14,122 nucleotides of DNA from Eubacteriales bacterium (GCA_030528965.1 JAUMXS010000029.1:1-14122), one strand, 5' to 3'; numbered from the stretch's first letter, positions 1-6,527 are shown. Notes: generated by a model from the sequence alone, not told the origin. Program-made: numbers and translations.

Positions 1-462
1 GCCGCTGTCGAAGAAGACATCCTTCGGCTTACGGAAGAGGCGGATGCGCTGCGTAATCGTCTGTTGGACTGCATCGATGAGGATGCAGCGGCATTTGCTC
101 CGCTCTCCCGTGCCTACGGCATTCCCAAAGATGATCCCGCCCGTGCGGAGATCATGGAACAGTGTCTGCGTGATGCGGCCAAACCGCCTATGGAGATTAT
201 GCGGCTGTGTTGTCGTGTGATCGAACTGCAGGAACAGTTTGCCGAAAAAGGCAATAAACTGGCTGTTTCGGATGCAGGCGTGGGTGCGGTACTGGCCTGG
301 GCGGCTATGTACGGTGCGGCACTGAATGTGTTTATCAATACAAAGTCTATGCGTGACCGTGCCTATGCCGGGGAACTCAATGCCGAGGCAGATGCTCTGA
401 TGAATAAATACTGGAAACAGGCGGAAGCGGTGTATGAGAATGTCTCGGCCCAGCTTCGCTGA
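1..462 (+). CDS. fchA: Methenyltetrahydrofolate cyclohydrolase / cyclodeaminase family protein, 5'-truncated
   Basis: The frame is open from base 1, so the gene starts upstream of the window; 153 C-terminal residues are visible. Members of this family (FTCD_C fold) are usually a little over 200 residues, so about 50 N-terminal residues are missing. The segment around DEDAAAFAPLSRAYGIPK is typical of the helical cyclodeaminase/FchA family, as is the alternation of long helices up to the C-terminus. In anaerobes that use folate-bound C1 units, FchA interconverts 5,10-methenyl- and 10-formyl-tetrahydrofolate in the cytoplasm. It lies 17 bp upstream of folD and must be co-transcribed with it. A formimino-THF cyclodeaminase role is possible for the fold, but the folate/corrinoid operon and the altered FolD next door favour the cyclohydrolase. 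The TTG at 64 is an internal leucine codon, not a start. Confidence 0.85.
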   Translation, partial: AAVEEDILRLTEEADALRNRLLDCIDEDAAAFAPLSRAYGIPKDDPARAEIMEQCLRDAAKPPMEIMRLCCRVIELQEQFAEKGNKLAVSDAGVGAVLAWAAMYGAALNVFINTKSMRDRAYAGELNAEADALMNKYWKQAEAVYENVSAQLR

Positions 463-467
463 GATTC

Positions 468-473
468 GGAGGA
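468..473 (+). promoter_or_regulatory. Ribosome binding site of folD
   Basis: GGAGGA lies 6 nt before the ATG at 480, between the fchA stop (460-462) and folD. It fixes the folD start. Confidence 0.7.
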
Positions 474-479
474 CAGAGA

Positions 480-1331
480 ATGGAAAAACTCCTCAAAGGT
501 GCGCCGGTTGCCGCTGCACTGAATGAAAAAACCGCTGCCGATGCGGTCGCCCTGCGTGAACGGGGGATCGTGCCGCTGCTGGCGATCCTGCGTGTGGGCG
601 AAAGACCGGATGATCTGGCCTATGAACGCGGAGCCATGAAGCGCTGCGCGGGTGTCGGAATCGAGACCCGAAGTGTTGTGCTGCCGGCTGATGTCTCTCA
701 GGATACTCTGCTTGCCGAACTTGATGCGCTCAATCGTGATGATGCGGTCCACGGTATCCTGCTTTTCCTGCCTCTGCCGAAACATCTGGACGGTGAGGCC
801 GTTCGCTGTGCCTTGTGCCCGGAGAAAGATGTGGATGGCATTACGGATGGCTCTCTGGCCGGCGTATTTACCGGGGCCGGAACGGGCTTTCCGCCCTGCA
901 CGGCACAGGCATCCATGGAAATTCTGGACTATTATGGGATCGATTGTGCCGGAAAGCGTGCTGCTGTGATCGGACGCAGTCTGGTGATCGGACGTCCGGC
1001 GGCGATGCTGCTTATGCAGAAGAATGCCACCGTCACGATTTGCCATTCAAAGACTGCCGATCTGCCGGCTGCTGCGCGTGAGGCGGAGATCCTGCTTGTG
1101 GCCGCTGGTCAGATGGAGCATTTCGGGAGCGAATATCTGCGTCCCGGTCAGGTGGTCGTGGATGTAGGCATTGGCTGGAACGAGGAAAAAGGAAAGCTTT
1201 GCGGCGACGTGCGCTTTGATGAAGCGGTGGAGATCGTCGAAGCCATCACGCCCGTTCCGGGCGGCGTCGGTGCGGTGACGACGGCTGTGCTTGCACGGCA
1301 TGTGGTCGAGGCAGCTGACCGCTGCATCTGA
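480..1331 (+). CDS. folD: Methylenetetrahydrofolate dehydrogenase FolD with altered cyclohydrolase site
   Basis: The protein has 283 residues, the usual FolD length. The N-terminal substrate domain and the NAD(P) Rossmann domain (GRSLVIGRPAAMLL near 162-175) are both clear, as are PEKDVDG (114-120), the PPCTAQ segment and the C-terminal ITPVPGGVG signature. FolD normally oxidises methylene-THF to methenyl-THF and then hydrolyses it to 10-formyl-THF. The alignment to E. coli FolD is gap-free from VGERPDDLAY to PEKDVDG. Tyr48 matches E. coli Tyr50, but Ala52 replaces the catalytic Lys54 and Phe96 replaces Gln98; the Asp of DVDG (Asp119) remains. These two side chains are known to be needed for cyclohydrolysis, so the enzyme is probably a dehydrogenase only. 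The adjacent fchA would provide the missing step. The start is ATG at 480 with GGAGGA 6 nt upstream; the next gene begins 37 bp downstream. Confidence 0.93.
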   Translation: MEKLLKGAPVAAALNEKTAADAVALRERGIVPLLAILRVGERPDDLAYERGAMKRCAGVGIETRSVVLPADVSQDTLLAELDALNRDDAVHGILLFLPLPKHLDGEAVRCALCPEKDVDGITDGSLAGVFTGAGTGFPPCTAQASMEILDYYGIDCAGKRAAVIGRSLVIGRPAAMLLMQKNATVTICHSKTADLPAAAREAEILLVAAGQMEHFGSEYLRPGQVVVDVGIGWNEEKGKLCGDVRFDEAVEIVEAITPVPGGVGAVTTAVLARHVVEAADRCI

Positions 1332-1368
1332 AGTCTTTTTGAAGAGAACACCGAAAGGAGTTTTCAAA

Positions 1369-2175
1369 ATGATTATTATAGGCGAAAAAATCAACGGCAG
1401 CATTCCCTCCATGGGACGTGCCATTGCTGCGCATGATGAGGCGTTTATTCGCGAAATTGCCCGGAAACAGGCGGAGTCCGAAGTGGATTTCATTGATGTC
1501 TGTGCTTCTGTCGGTACGGGTGAAGCCGAAACACTGGCCTGGCTTATCGGCCTGGTACAGGATGTTTGCGACACTCCGATCTCCGTGGACAGTCCCAATG
1601 CCCGGGCTTGTGTGGAGGCAATGCCCCTCTGTAAGCGTCCCGGCATGATCAATTCCGTTTCCGGCGAAGGCGATAAGCTGGACGTTGTTTTTCCTGCTAT
1701 TGCCGGAACCAACTGGAAAGTCATGGCTTTGCTCTGTGACGATAAGGGGATTCCTCATACTCCGGAGGGACGCATCCGCGTTCTGGAAAGGATCCTCGAG
1801 AGCGCAGCGGCTCACGGGATCGTGCATGATCGCATTTATATCGATCCGCTGGTGGAGATGCTCTGCGCTTCCGAGACCGGTGCCACGACGACGCTGAACG
1901 TTATTCGCTATATCCGCGAAAACTATCCCGAACTGCATATTTCGGGAGGTATATCCAATATCAGCTATCAGCTGCCCTGCCGTCGACTGGTGAATGCCGC
2001 ATTTGCGGCGGCGGCTGTCAGCGCCGGTATGGATGCAGCCGTGCTTGATCCGCTGGATCGAGACCTTCGTGGTATGGTCCTTGCGGCCGAAGCGCTGCGC
2101 GGAGAAGATGAGTATTGCATCGAATATATTTCTGCCTACAGAGAAGGTATTTTCGGGCCTCTCTCCGGGGATTAA
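1369..2175 (+). CDS. Methyltetrahydrofolate:corrinoid protein methyltransferase (pterin-binding TIM barrel)
   Basis: The 268-residue protein has the length and motifs of the AcsE/MeTr family, which moves a methyl group between tetrahydrofolate and the cobalt of a corrinoid protein. GEKINGS at 5-11 opens the pterin-binding barrel. Compared from memory with the Moorella MeTr, the folate-binding residues are kept: Asp74 (VDSPN), Asn95 (MINS), Asp159 (YIDPL) and Asn197 (GISNIS). The usual DLNVG loop reads DVCAS (43-47) here. Dihydropteroate synthase shares the fold and is a common mis-annotation, but the DPLVE and GISNIS motifs and the corrinoid gene next door argue against it. The start is ATG 1369 with AAGGAG (1355-1360) 8 nt upstream; longer in-frame starts would run back into folD. 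Its substrate is probably the corrinoid protein encoded 21 bp downstream. Whether it works in methyl-THF synthesis from methylated substrates or in acetogenesis cannot be read from the window. Confidence 0.88.
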   Translation: MIIIGEKINGSIPSMGRAIAAHDEAFIREIARKQAESEVDFIDVCASVGTGEAETLAWLIGLVQDVCDTPISVDSPNARACVEAMPLCKRPGMINSVSGEGDKLDVVFPAIAGTNWKVMALLCDDKGIPHTPEGRIRVLERILESAAAHGIVHDRIYIDPLVEMLCASETGATTTLNVIRYIRENYPELHISGGISNISYQLPCRRLVNAAFAAAAVSAGMDAAVLDPLDRDLRGMVLAAEALRGEDEYCIEYISAYREGIFGPLSGD

Positions 2176-2196
2176 AACGATAAGGGGGATATAAAA

Positions 2197-2829
2197 ATGT
2201 CCGCTCTGCAGGAAGTTGCCAGACTTGTGGAAGCCGGCCGGCTTAAAAAAATAGAGAATGCTGTCCGCGGCGCTCTGGATGCGGGTGCTTCGCCCGAAGA
2301 TATCCTGAATGCCATGACGGGAGCCATGGATGTCGTCGGTGAGCGTTTCCAGCGCGGCGAACTGTTCGTGCCGGAAATTCTGGTTTCTGCCCGTGCCATG
2401 CAAAAGGGCGTTGCTGTATTGCGTCCGCTGCTGACGGGAAATGCCGCCGGGAAATACGGGAAATTTATTATCGGGACCGTGGCCGGGGATATGCATGATA
2501 TCGGAAAGAATCTTGTGGCATTGATGGTGGAATCCGCGGGCTTTGAAGTCATTGACCTTGGCGTCGATGTATCTGCGGAACAGTTCGTGGCCGCCATTCG
2601 CGAGAATCCGGATTGCCATGTCGTGGGACTTTCGGCTCTGCTGACTACCACTATGGAGTCCATGCGTGCTACTGTGGCAGCCATCGGGGAAGCCGGTCTG
2701 CGCGATCAGGTCCGTGTGATGGTCGGCGGCGCTCCGATCACGGCCGAATTCGCGTCGGATATCGGTGCAGACGGATATTCGCCTGACGCAGCGGCGGCAG
2801 CCGTTCTTGCGCAGCAGCTTGCTTCGTGA
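2197..2829 (+). CDS. Corrinoid (B12-binding) methyl-carrier protein, MtvC/MtbC-like
   Basis: The 210-residue protein has the two-domain layout of methanol/methylamine/O-demethylase corrinoid proteins. A helical cap occupies about residues 1-85, including GERFQRGELFVPEIL (48-62). A Rossmann-like cobalamin-binding domain follows from about 88. The cobalt-ligand motif D-x-H-x-x-G is present as GDMHDIGKN, with His100 the expected lower axial ligand. The SALLTTTM loop and the MVGGAPIT glycine loop that hold the nucleotide tail are also present. In this family the cobalt carries a methyl group between a substrate-specific methyltransferase and the MeTr. The MeTr lies directly upstream, with AGGGGG (2183-2188) before the ATG at 2197. 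No MttB- or MtaB-like first methyltransferase is visible, so its gene may lie upstream of the window or elsewhere. The gene ends the operon. Confidence 0.92.
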   Translation: MSALQEVARLVEAGRLKKIENAVRGALDAGASPEDILNAMTGAMDVVGERFQRGELFVPEILVSARAMQKGVAVLRPLLTGNAAGKYGKFIIGTVAGDMHDIGKNLVALMVESAGFEVIDLGVDVSAEQFVAAIRENPDCHVVGLSALLTTTMESMRATVAAIGEAGLRDQVRVMVGGAPITAEFASDIGADGYSPDAAAAAVLAQQLAS

Positions 2830-2833
2830 TGAA

Positions 2834-2849
2834 AATCTGATATTTACAA
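2834..2849 (+). repeat. 16-nt direct repeat, copy 1, in front of a terminator
   Basis: AATCTGATATTTACAA occurs here and again, identical, at 8994-9009. Both copies sit just after the last gene of a transcription unit and just before its terminator hairpin. Its function is unknown. Confidence 0.7.
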
Positions 2850-2880
2850 ACGGCACAACGATACGCTGTGCCGTTTTTTT
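2849..2880 (+). terminator. Intrinsic terminator of the folate/corrinoid operon
   Basis: AACGGCACA (2849-2857) pairs perfectly with TGTGCCGTT (2867-2875) around a 9-nt loop, followed by five more T. It begins 19 nt after the corrinoid-protein stop. Confidence 0.9.
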
Positions 2881-2885
2881 ATGTT

Positions 2886-2923
2886 AAAAACCGGAGCTTT
2901 CTCATTTCGACGGCTCCGGTTTT
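2886..2923 (+). terminator. Second tandem terminator-like hairpin
   Basis: CCGGAGC (2891-2897) pairs with GCTCCGG (2913-2919). The stem is extended by A residues at 2887-2890 and T residues at 2920-2923, with a 15-nt loop. It directly follows the first terminator. The A/T flanks mean it could work on either strand. Confidence 0.65.
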
Positions 2924-2993
2924 CTGTATCTTGTGTACCGCTCGGAGCGGCAGATGAGCGTAAATGCTTTGGATATAGTCTAAGTGGGCAGGA

Positions 2994-3022
2994 TTGACGG
3001 AAAAGTTGGGAAATGTTACAAT
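2994..3022 (+). promoter_or_regulatory. Sigma-A promoter of cobS
   Basis: TTGACG (2994-2999) and TACAAT (3017-3022) are separated by exactly 17 nt. Transcription should start near 3029. This lies downstream of the upstream GTG at 2984, so it supports the TTG at 3086 as the cobS start. Confidence 0.75.
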
Positions 3023-3069
3023 GTGAGCCTGAATGAGTATGTAATGGTTATGCGTGAAATATGCTCGGA

Positions 3070-3077
3070 AGGAGGGG
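3070..3077 (+). promoter_or_regulatory. Ribosome binding site that decides the cobS start
   Basis: AGGAGGGG lies 8 nt upstream of the TTG at 3086. No comparable site precedes the alternative ATG codons at 3044 and 3050 or the GTG at 2984. Confidence 0.7.
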
Positions 3078-3085
3078 GAGCAGAG

Positions 3086-3865
3086 TTGCGTTTATGTCTG
3101 GAAACGGTCGCAGTTGCTCTTTCCATGTTTTCTGCGATCCCTATGCCTTCGGTTTTGTGGAATGAGCGAAATATGCGCTATGCTCTCTGTGCATTCCCTC
3201 TGGTGGGCGTGATCATCGCCTTGCTCTGGTGGGGCGCTGTTGTGTTATGCGAATTGCTGGGCCTTCCTGTCATGCTCCGCGCGGCGATCCTTTGCCTGAT
3301 TCCGGTGTTTGTTACCGGCGGGATCCATCTGGACGGTTATGCCGATACATGTGATGCTCTGGCATCACATGCTTCCCCTGAACGGCGGCAGGAGATCCTG
3401 AAAGATCCCCGCTGCGGTGCGTTTGCTGTCATTTGGCTTTGCAGTTATTTCGTGGGATATTTTGCCCTGTGCGGGGCGTTCATTCCCGAGAAAAAGGCCC
3501 TGTTATGCATTGGATTGTCGTTTATCCTTTCACGAGCACTGTCCGGACTTTGCGTTGTGTCGCTGTCCGGCGCGAAGAACACCGGGCTGGCCCATGGTTT
3601 TGCTGTCGCTGCCGAAAAAAGAACTGTGCAGATACTGCTGGGAGCTTTGACGGTTTTCCTATGTGCGGCACTCTTTATTACGGATGGTCTGATAAGTATA
3701 TGCATGATTCTGACTGCGGGCGGCAGTCTTCTCTGTTGTGTCCACACTGCGCGCACAAAGTTTGGCGGATGGTCCGGTGATCTCGCCGGATGGTTCCTTC
3801 AGAAAACGGAGTTCTGGATGTTGGCGTCTATAGTGTTTGCTTCATACGTAAAACCGCTGCTCTGA
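3086..3865 (+). CDS. cobS: Adenosylcobinamide-GDP ribazoletransferase (cobalamin synthase CobS)
   Basis: CobS is an integral membrane enzyme that joins adenosylcobinamide-GDP to alpha-ribazole (or its phosphate), completing the cobamide. From the TTG start the protein has 259 residues, close to the family norm of about 250. The Mg-binding signature GGIHLDGYADTCDAL falls near residues 78-92, followed by KDPRCGAFA (106-114) and, near the C-terminus, GGWSGDLAGW. Several long hydrophobic stretches between these motifs fit a polytopic membrane protein. The frame is open back to a GTG at 2984, but the promoter at 2994-3022 lies inside that extension, and the best ribosome binding site serves TTG 3086. 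It is a single-gene unit; no other cob genes are visible. Its position next to a corrinoid-protein operon fits a shared need for cobamide. No cobalamin riboswitch is visible upstream. Confidence 0.92.
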   Translation: MRLCLETVAVALSMFSAIPMPSVLWNERNMRYALCAFPLVGVIIALLWWGAVVLCELLGLPVMLRAAILCLIPVFVTGGIHLDGYADTCDALASHASPERRQEILKDPRCGAFAVIWLCSYFVGYFALCGAFIPEKKALLCIGLSFILSRALSGLCVVSLSGAKNTGLAHGFAVAAEKRTVQILLGALTVFLCAALFITDGLISICMILTAGGSLLCCVHTARTKFGGWSGDLAGWFLQKTEFWMLASIVFASYVKPLL

Positions 3866-3882
3866 TTGAAGATAGGAACAGA

Positions 3883-3915
3883 AACCCCGGGGATTGCAAT
3901 GCAATCTCCGGGGTT
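3883..3915. terminator. Convergent (probably bidirectional) terminator hairpin
   Basis: A 15-bp stem joins 3883-3897 to 3901-3915 with a 3-nt AAT loop and one G-T pair. It lies between the cobS stop and the end of the converging acyl-CoA synthetase gene. T-richness is modest on both strands. Confidence 0.75.
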
Positions 3916-3955
3916 GTTCATTGTAAGCAGGGAAAGAGGTGAGGAGAAGTTTACC

Positions 3956-5605
3956 TCAGGCCTTGTCGTGGTCGTTCTCACGGATGGCGACACGGCGGAT
4001 CTTTCCGTTTACTGTCTTGGGCAGTTCTTTCACGAAGCTGACGATTCGCGGATATTTGTAAGGTGCGGTACGCCGCTTGACATAGGACTGGATCTCACGG
4101 GCCAGATCGTCCGAGGCTTCATAGCCGGGGAAGAGCACGATGCTGGCCTTGACCAGCTGACCGCGAAGTTCATCGGGTACGCCTGTTACAGCGCACTCGG
4201 CAACGGCGGGATGCTCCATAAGTACGCTTTCGATCTCAAAGGGGCCGATGCGGTAGCCGGAGGACTTGATGATGTCATCGTTGCGTCCAACGTACCAGTA
4301 ATATCCGTCTTCATCCATCCAGGCAGTGTCACCGGTATGGTACCAACCGCCGCGGAGTACGTCTTTGGTTTTTTCCTCGTTGAGATAATAGCAGTTGAGC
4401 AGACCTTCGGGCTTGCCGTATTTGACACAAATGACGATTTCGCCGGTCACACCAACGGGGCAGGGGTCGCCATCGGCATCCATGAGAGTAACGCGGTATT
4501 GAGGGGAGGGACGGCCCAGAGAACCGGGCTTGGGCGTCATCCCACGGGTATTGCAGATGGCAACGGTCGTTTCCGTCTGACCGAAACCTTCCATGATGGT
4601 GATACCGGTGGCTTTTTTCCAGGCCTTGAACACTTCGGGCGGCATGGCCTCGCCGGCCGTGGTGCAGTATTCAAGGGAGCTGAGATCGTATGAGGAAACA
4701 TCCTCGTGCAGCAGCATGCGATACATTGTCGGCGGAACGCAGAAGGTCGTGACCTTATACTTTTCCAGACAGCTGAGTATCTCTTTCGGCTGGAATTTGT
4801 CAAAATCATAGGTCAGAATAGCGGCTTCCATCAGCCACTGACCGTAAAACTTACCCCAGACCGCCTTGCCCCATCCGGTATCGGCAATGGTGAAATGCAG
4901 ACCATCGGGGTTGACGTTGTGCCAGTGCTTGGCGGTGAACAGATGGGCAAGAGCGTATCCGTGATCATGCAGAACCATCTTCGGATAACCGGAGGTACCG
5001 GAGGAGAAGAACATGATCATCGGTTCGCGGATGTTGGTTTCCACACGCTCGAATTCTTCGGAAGCGGCTTCGACGCCGCGGTCAAAGCATTCCCAGCCCT
5101 CACGTTCGCCGCGGACAATGACCTTTGTCGTGAGCGTCGGGCAGAGAGGTTCTGCTTCCTCGATGGCATCGGCAACGTCACAGGATGTGGTGGCAATGAC
5201 GGCCTTGATCTTACCGGCATTGATACGGTACTCCACGTCGTGCGACTTTAGCATAAAGGTAGCCGGGACAAGGACCGCACCGAGTTTATGGAGCGCGACG
5301 GCCGTGTACCAGAATTCATAATTGCGCTTGAGAATAACGAGAACAAAATCGCCTTTGCCGATTCCGATGGAACGGAAATAGTTTGCGGTCTTATTTGACA
5401 TACGGCTGATATCCGAGAAAGAAAAGGTCTTTTCCAGCCCTGTGGGGTCGCACCAGATCATAGCCGTACGATCGGGTTCGTTTTCCGCTATGGCATCTAC
5501 GACGTCATAACCGAAGTTGAAGTTATCGGTGGGGGTCAGGGAGTAGTGTTCCAGAGAACCGTCCTTCCGATAGCGTTCCTCAACATATTTCTGATGCAGA
5601 TTCAT
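3956..5605 (-). CDS. AMP-forming acyl-CoA synthetase (medium-chain/MACS-like), T-box-controlled copy
   Basis: The 549-residue enzyme belongs to the ANL superfamily: it adenylates a carboxylic acid with ATP and transfers the acyl group to CoA. Counting from the TTG one codon before the ATG, visible motifs are the P-loop MFFSSGTSGYPKM (199-211), GFGQTET (341-347), WYHTGD (422-427, with the ribose-binding Asp), GRNDDIIKSSGYRIGP (441-456) and KTVNGKIRR with catalytic Lys536. All are intact. The overall sequence resembles medium-chain/aryl (ACSM-type) synthetases more than acetyl-CoA synthetase, but the substrate cannot be read. The ATG at 5605 shares its A with the TGA stop of the upstream regulator (TGATG), indicating translational coupling. 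A TTG one codon earlier sits better relative to the AAGGAG at 5619-5624 and remains possible. The gene is paralogous to the one at 7322-8983 on the other strand. Confidence 0.9.
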   Translation of the reverse strand: MNLHQKYVEERYRKDGSLEHYSLTPTDNFNFGYDVVDAIAENEPDRTAMIWCDPTGLEKTFSFSDISRMSNKTANYFRSIGIGKGDFVLVILKRNYEFWYTAVALHKLGAVLVPATFMLKSHDVEYRINAGKIKAVIATTSCDVADAIEEAEPLCPTLTTKVIVRGEREGWECFDRGVEAASEEFERVETNIREPMIMFFSSGTSGYPKMVLHDHGYALAHLFTAKHWHNVNPDGLHFTIADTGWGKAVWGKFYGQWLMEAAILTYDFDKFQPKEILSCLEKYKVTTFCVPPTMYRMLLHEDVSSYDLSSLEYCTTAGEAMPPEVFKAWKKATGITIMEGFGQTETTVAICNTRGMTPKPGSLGRPSPQYRVTLMDADGDPCPVGVTGEIVICVKYGKPEGLLNCYYLNEEKTKDVLRGGWYHTGDTAWMDEDGYYWYVGRNDDIIKSSGYRIGPFEIESVLMEHPAVAECAVTGVPDELRGQLVKASIVLFPGYEASDDLAREIQSYVKRRTAPYKYPRIVSFVKELPKTVNGKIRRVAIRENDHDKA

Positions 5606-6195
5606 CAAACCGGTTCATCTCCTTCTTCCAGGGACTTGAGAACAACAGCCAAAAACGTGCAGTCTTCTCCGCCCGTGGCGATCATGCCGTGCGGTTTGCC
5701 GGAGTTGTAATATACACTGTCACCGGGTTCCAGTTCTTCGATGTGTCCCTCGACGGTAAAACGCAGACGCCCGGTGAGAACGTAGTCAAATTCCTGTCCT
5801 GCGTGAGTGGCAAGCTCAATGGGGCGGGACTGTTCTTCCTCGCGGTAGGTTGCACGGACGAGGAAAGGCTCGGCAAGCTTGTCTTTAAAGCGGGCGGCGA
5901 GATGGTAATAATCAAAACCTTCCTCGCGCTTGATCGGCAGGCCTTCGCCCGCGCGGATCAGATTGTAGCCGCTGAGACGCGGATTTTCGCCTGTGACGAC
6001 CTCAACGATGTCCACGCCAAAGGCCTCGGCGCAATGGTACAGAAAACTGAAGGGGAAATCCGTCTGGCCTTTTTCATATTCCAGATAGCGTTCCGGTGTT
6101 TCGCCGGTGGCAGCAGCCATTTCCTCAGGCGTAAGACCGATCAGTGTACGCAGGGAACGGATACGTTCCGCAATTTCAGTAATATTATAGGCCAT
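5605..6195 (-). CDS. XRE-family regulator with C-terminal cupin domain, T-box-controlled copy
   Basis: The 196-residue protein has an N-terminal XRE helix-turn-helix (about residues 8-62; GLTPEEMAAATGETPERYLEYEKG) and a small beta-barrel cupin domain (about 110-187). Cupin motif 1 is seen at THAGQEFDYVLTG (130-142) with His131 and Glu135; motif 2 at PGDSVYYNSGKPHG (157-170) with His169. This layout is common for one-component regulators that sense a small ligand near the operon they control. The ligand is unknown here; the product or substrate of the coupled acyl-CoA synthetase is a natural guess. The start ATG (6195) has a strong AGGAGG 8 nt upstream (6204-6209). It is the first gene behind the T-box leader. 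It resembles the protein encoded at 6715-7260 throughout but is clearly diverged. Confidence 0.88.
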   Translation of the reverse strand: MAYNITEIAERIRSLRTLIGLTPEEMAAATGETPERYLEYEKGQTDFPFSFLYHCAEAFGVDIVEVVTGENPRLSGYNLIRAGEGLPIKREEGFDYYHLAARFKDKLAEPFLVRATYREEEQSRPIELATHAGQEFDYVLTGRLRFTVEGHIEELEPGDSVYYNSGKPHGMIATGGEDCTFLAVVLKSLEEGDEPV

Positions 6196-6241
6196 GCTTT
6201 ATTCCTCCTGATTATTAGAATATTGAATTTTCGGACAAAAG

Positions 6242-6269
6242 AAAAAACCCGCCCCATACATGGGACGAG
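6242..6269 (-). terminator. T-box-regulated terminator
   Basis: CTCGTCCCA (6269-6261) pairs with TGGGGCGGG (6256-6248), with two G-U pairs and a 4-nt loop, followed by TTTTTT. It ends 46 nt before the regulator's start codon. Confidence 0.85.
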
Positions 6270-6494
6270 CTTACACCCGCGGTACCACCCAGATTAACGC
6301 AAAAGCGTTCTCTTTACGGACTCTGTCAAGTCCCCCGTCTTAACGCGACATCCACGCAGGCATCTACTCACCAAAGAAGGCTTTCGGACCCGTACTCCGA
6401 AGGGATCCGCTGCAGCAGCATTCGCCGGGCTCACACCAACCGCCGGCTCTCTGTGGAATGCAGACGCTACAGCCGTTCTTCATCTGCGTATTTG
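6242..6494 (-). ncRNA. T-box riboswitch (tRNA-sensing leader)
   Basis: On the minus strand the leader has the main T-box landmarks in order. Stem I distal elements AGAGAG (6452-6447) and GGTTGGTGTGA (6441-6431) are followed by CCCTTCGGAG, the element that normally trails the specifier loop. Next come a further hairpin, the T-box core GGGTGGTACCGCG (6290-6278), and a terminator (6269-6248) with six T. Stem I pairing is supported by GCATTC/GAATGC below the AG bulge. Uncharged tRNA binding should favour the antiterminator and switch on the regulator-synthetase pair. The specifier is uncertain: by the usual 6-nt spacing to GAG it would be AUC (Ile, 6406-6404), but GAU or GGA in the same loop cannot be excluded. 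The S-turn residues (normally AGUA/GAA) are atypical. Confidence 0.9.
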
Positions 6495-6499
6495 AGTCC

Positions 6500-6527
6500 A
6501 TTATATTCATGCATTTTGAAAAGTCAA
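6500..6527 (-). promoter_or_regulatory. Promoter of the T-box leader
   Basis: TTGACT (6527-6522) and a perfect TATAAT (6505-6500) are separated by 16 nt. The expected transcript start near 6494 begins the T-box leader. Confidence 0.8.

Noticed and set aside
1351..2175. Dihydropteroate synthase (folP) for the pterin-binding protein
   Set aside because: Folate-binding residues and the YIDPL/GISNIS motifs match methyl-THF:corrinoid methyltransferases, and the corrinoid partner gene is adjacent.
1246..2856. Long open frame on the minus strand (536 codons) opposite folD, the methyltransferase and the corrinoid gene
   Set aside because: It covers three well-supported genes on the other strand, has no recognisable domain and a composition typical of an antisense shadow in GC-rich coding DNA.
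2984..3085. Longer N-terminus for CobS starting at GTG 2984
   Set aside because: The TTGACG/TACAAT promoter (2994-3022) lies inside it, the added residues do not look like CobS, and TTG 3086 has a strong ribosome binding site.
2924..3085. Cobalamin riboswitch upstream of cobS
   Set aside because: The region is too short and no B12-box-like sequence was seen; it holds only a promoter and a short untranslated leader.
3866..4693. Open frame on the plus strand directly after cobS
   Set aside because: It starts before the convergent terminator hairpin and then runs antisense to the left-hand acyl-CoA synthetase, whose motifs are intact; no protein family features seen.
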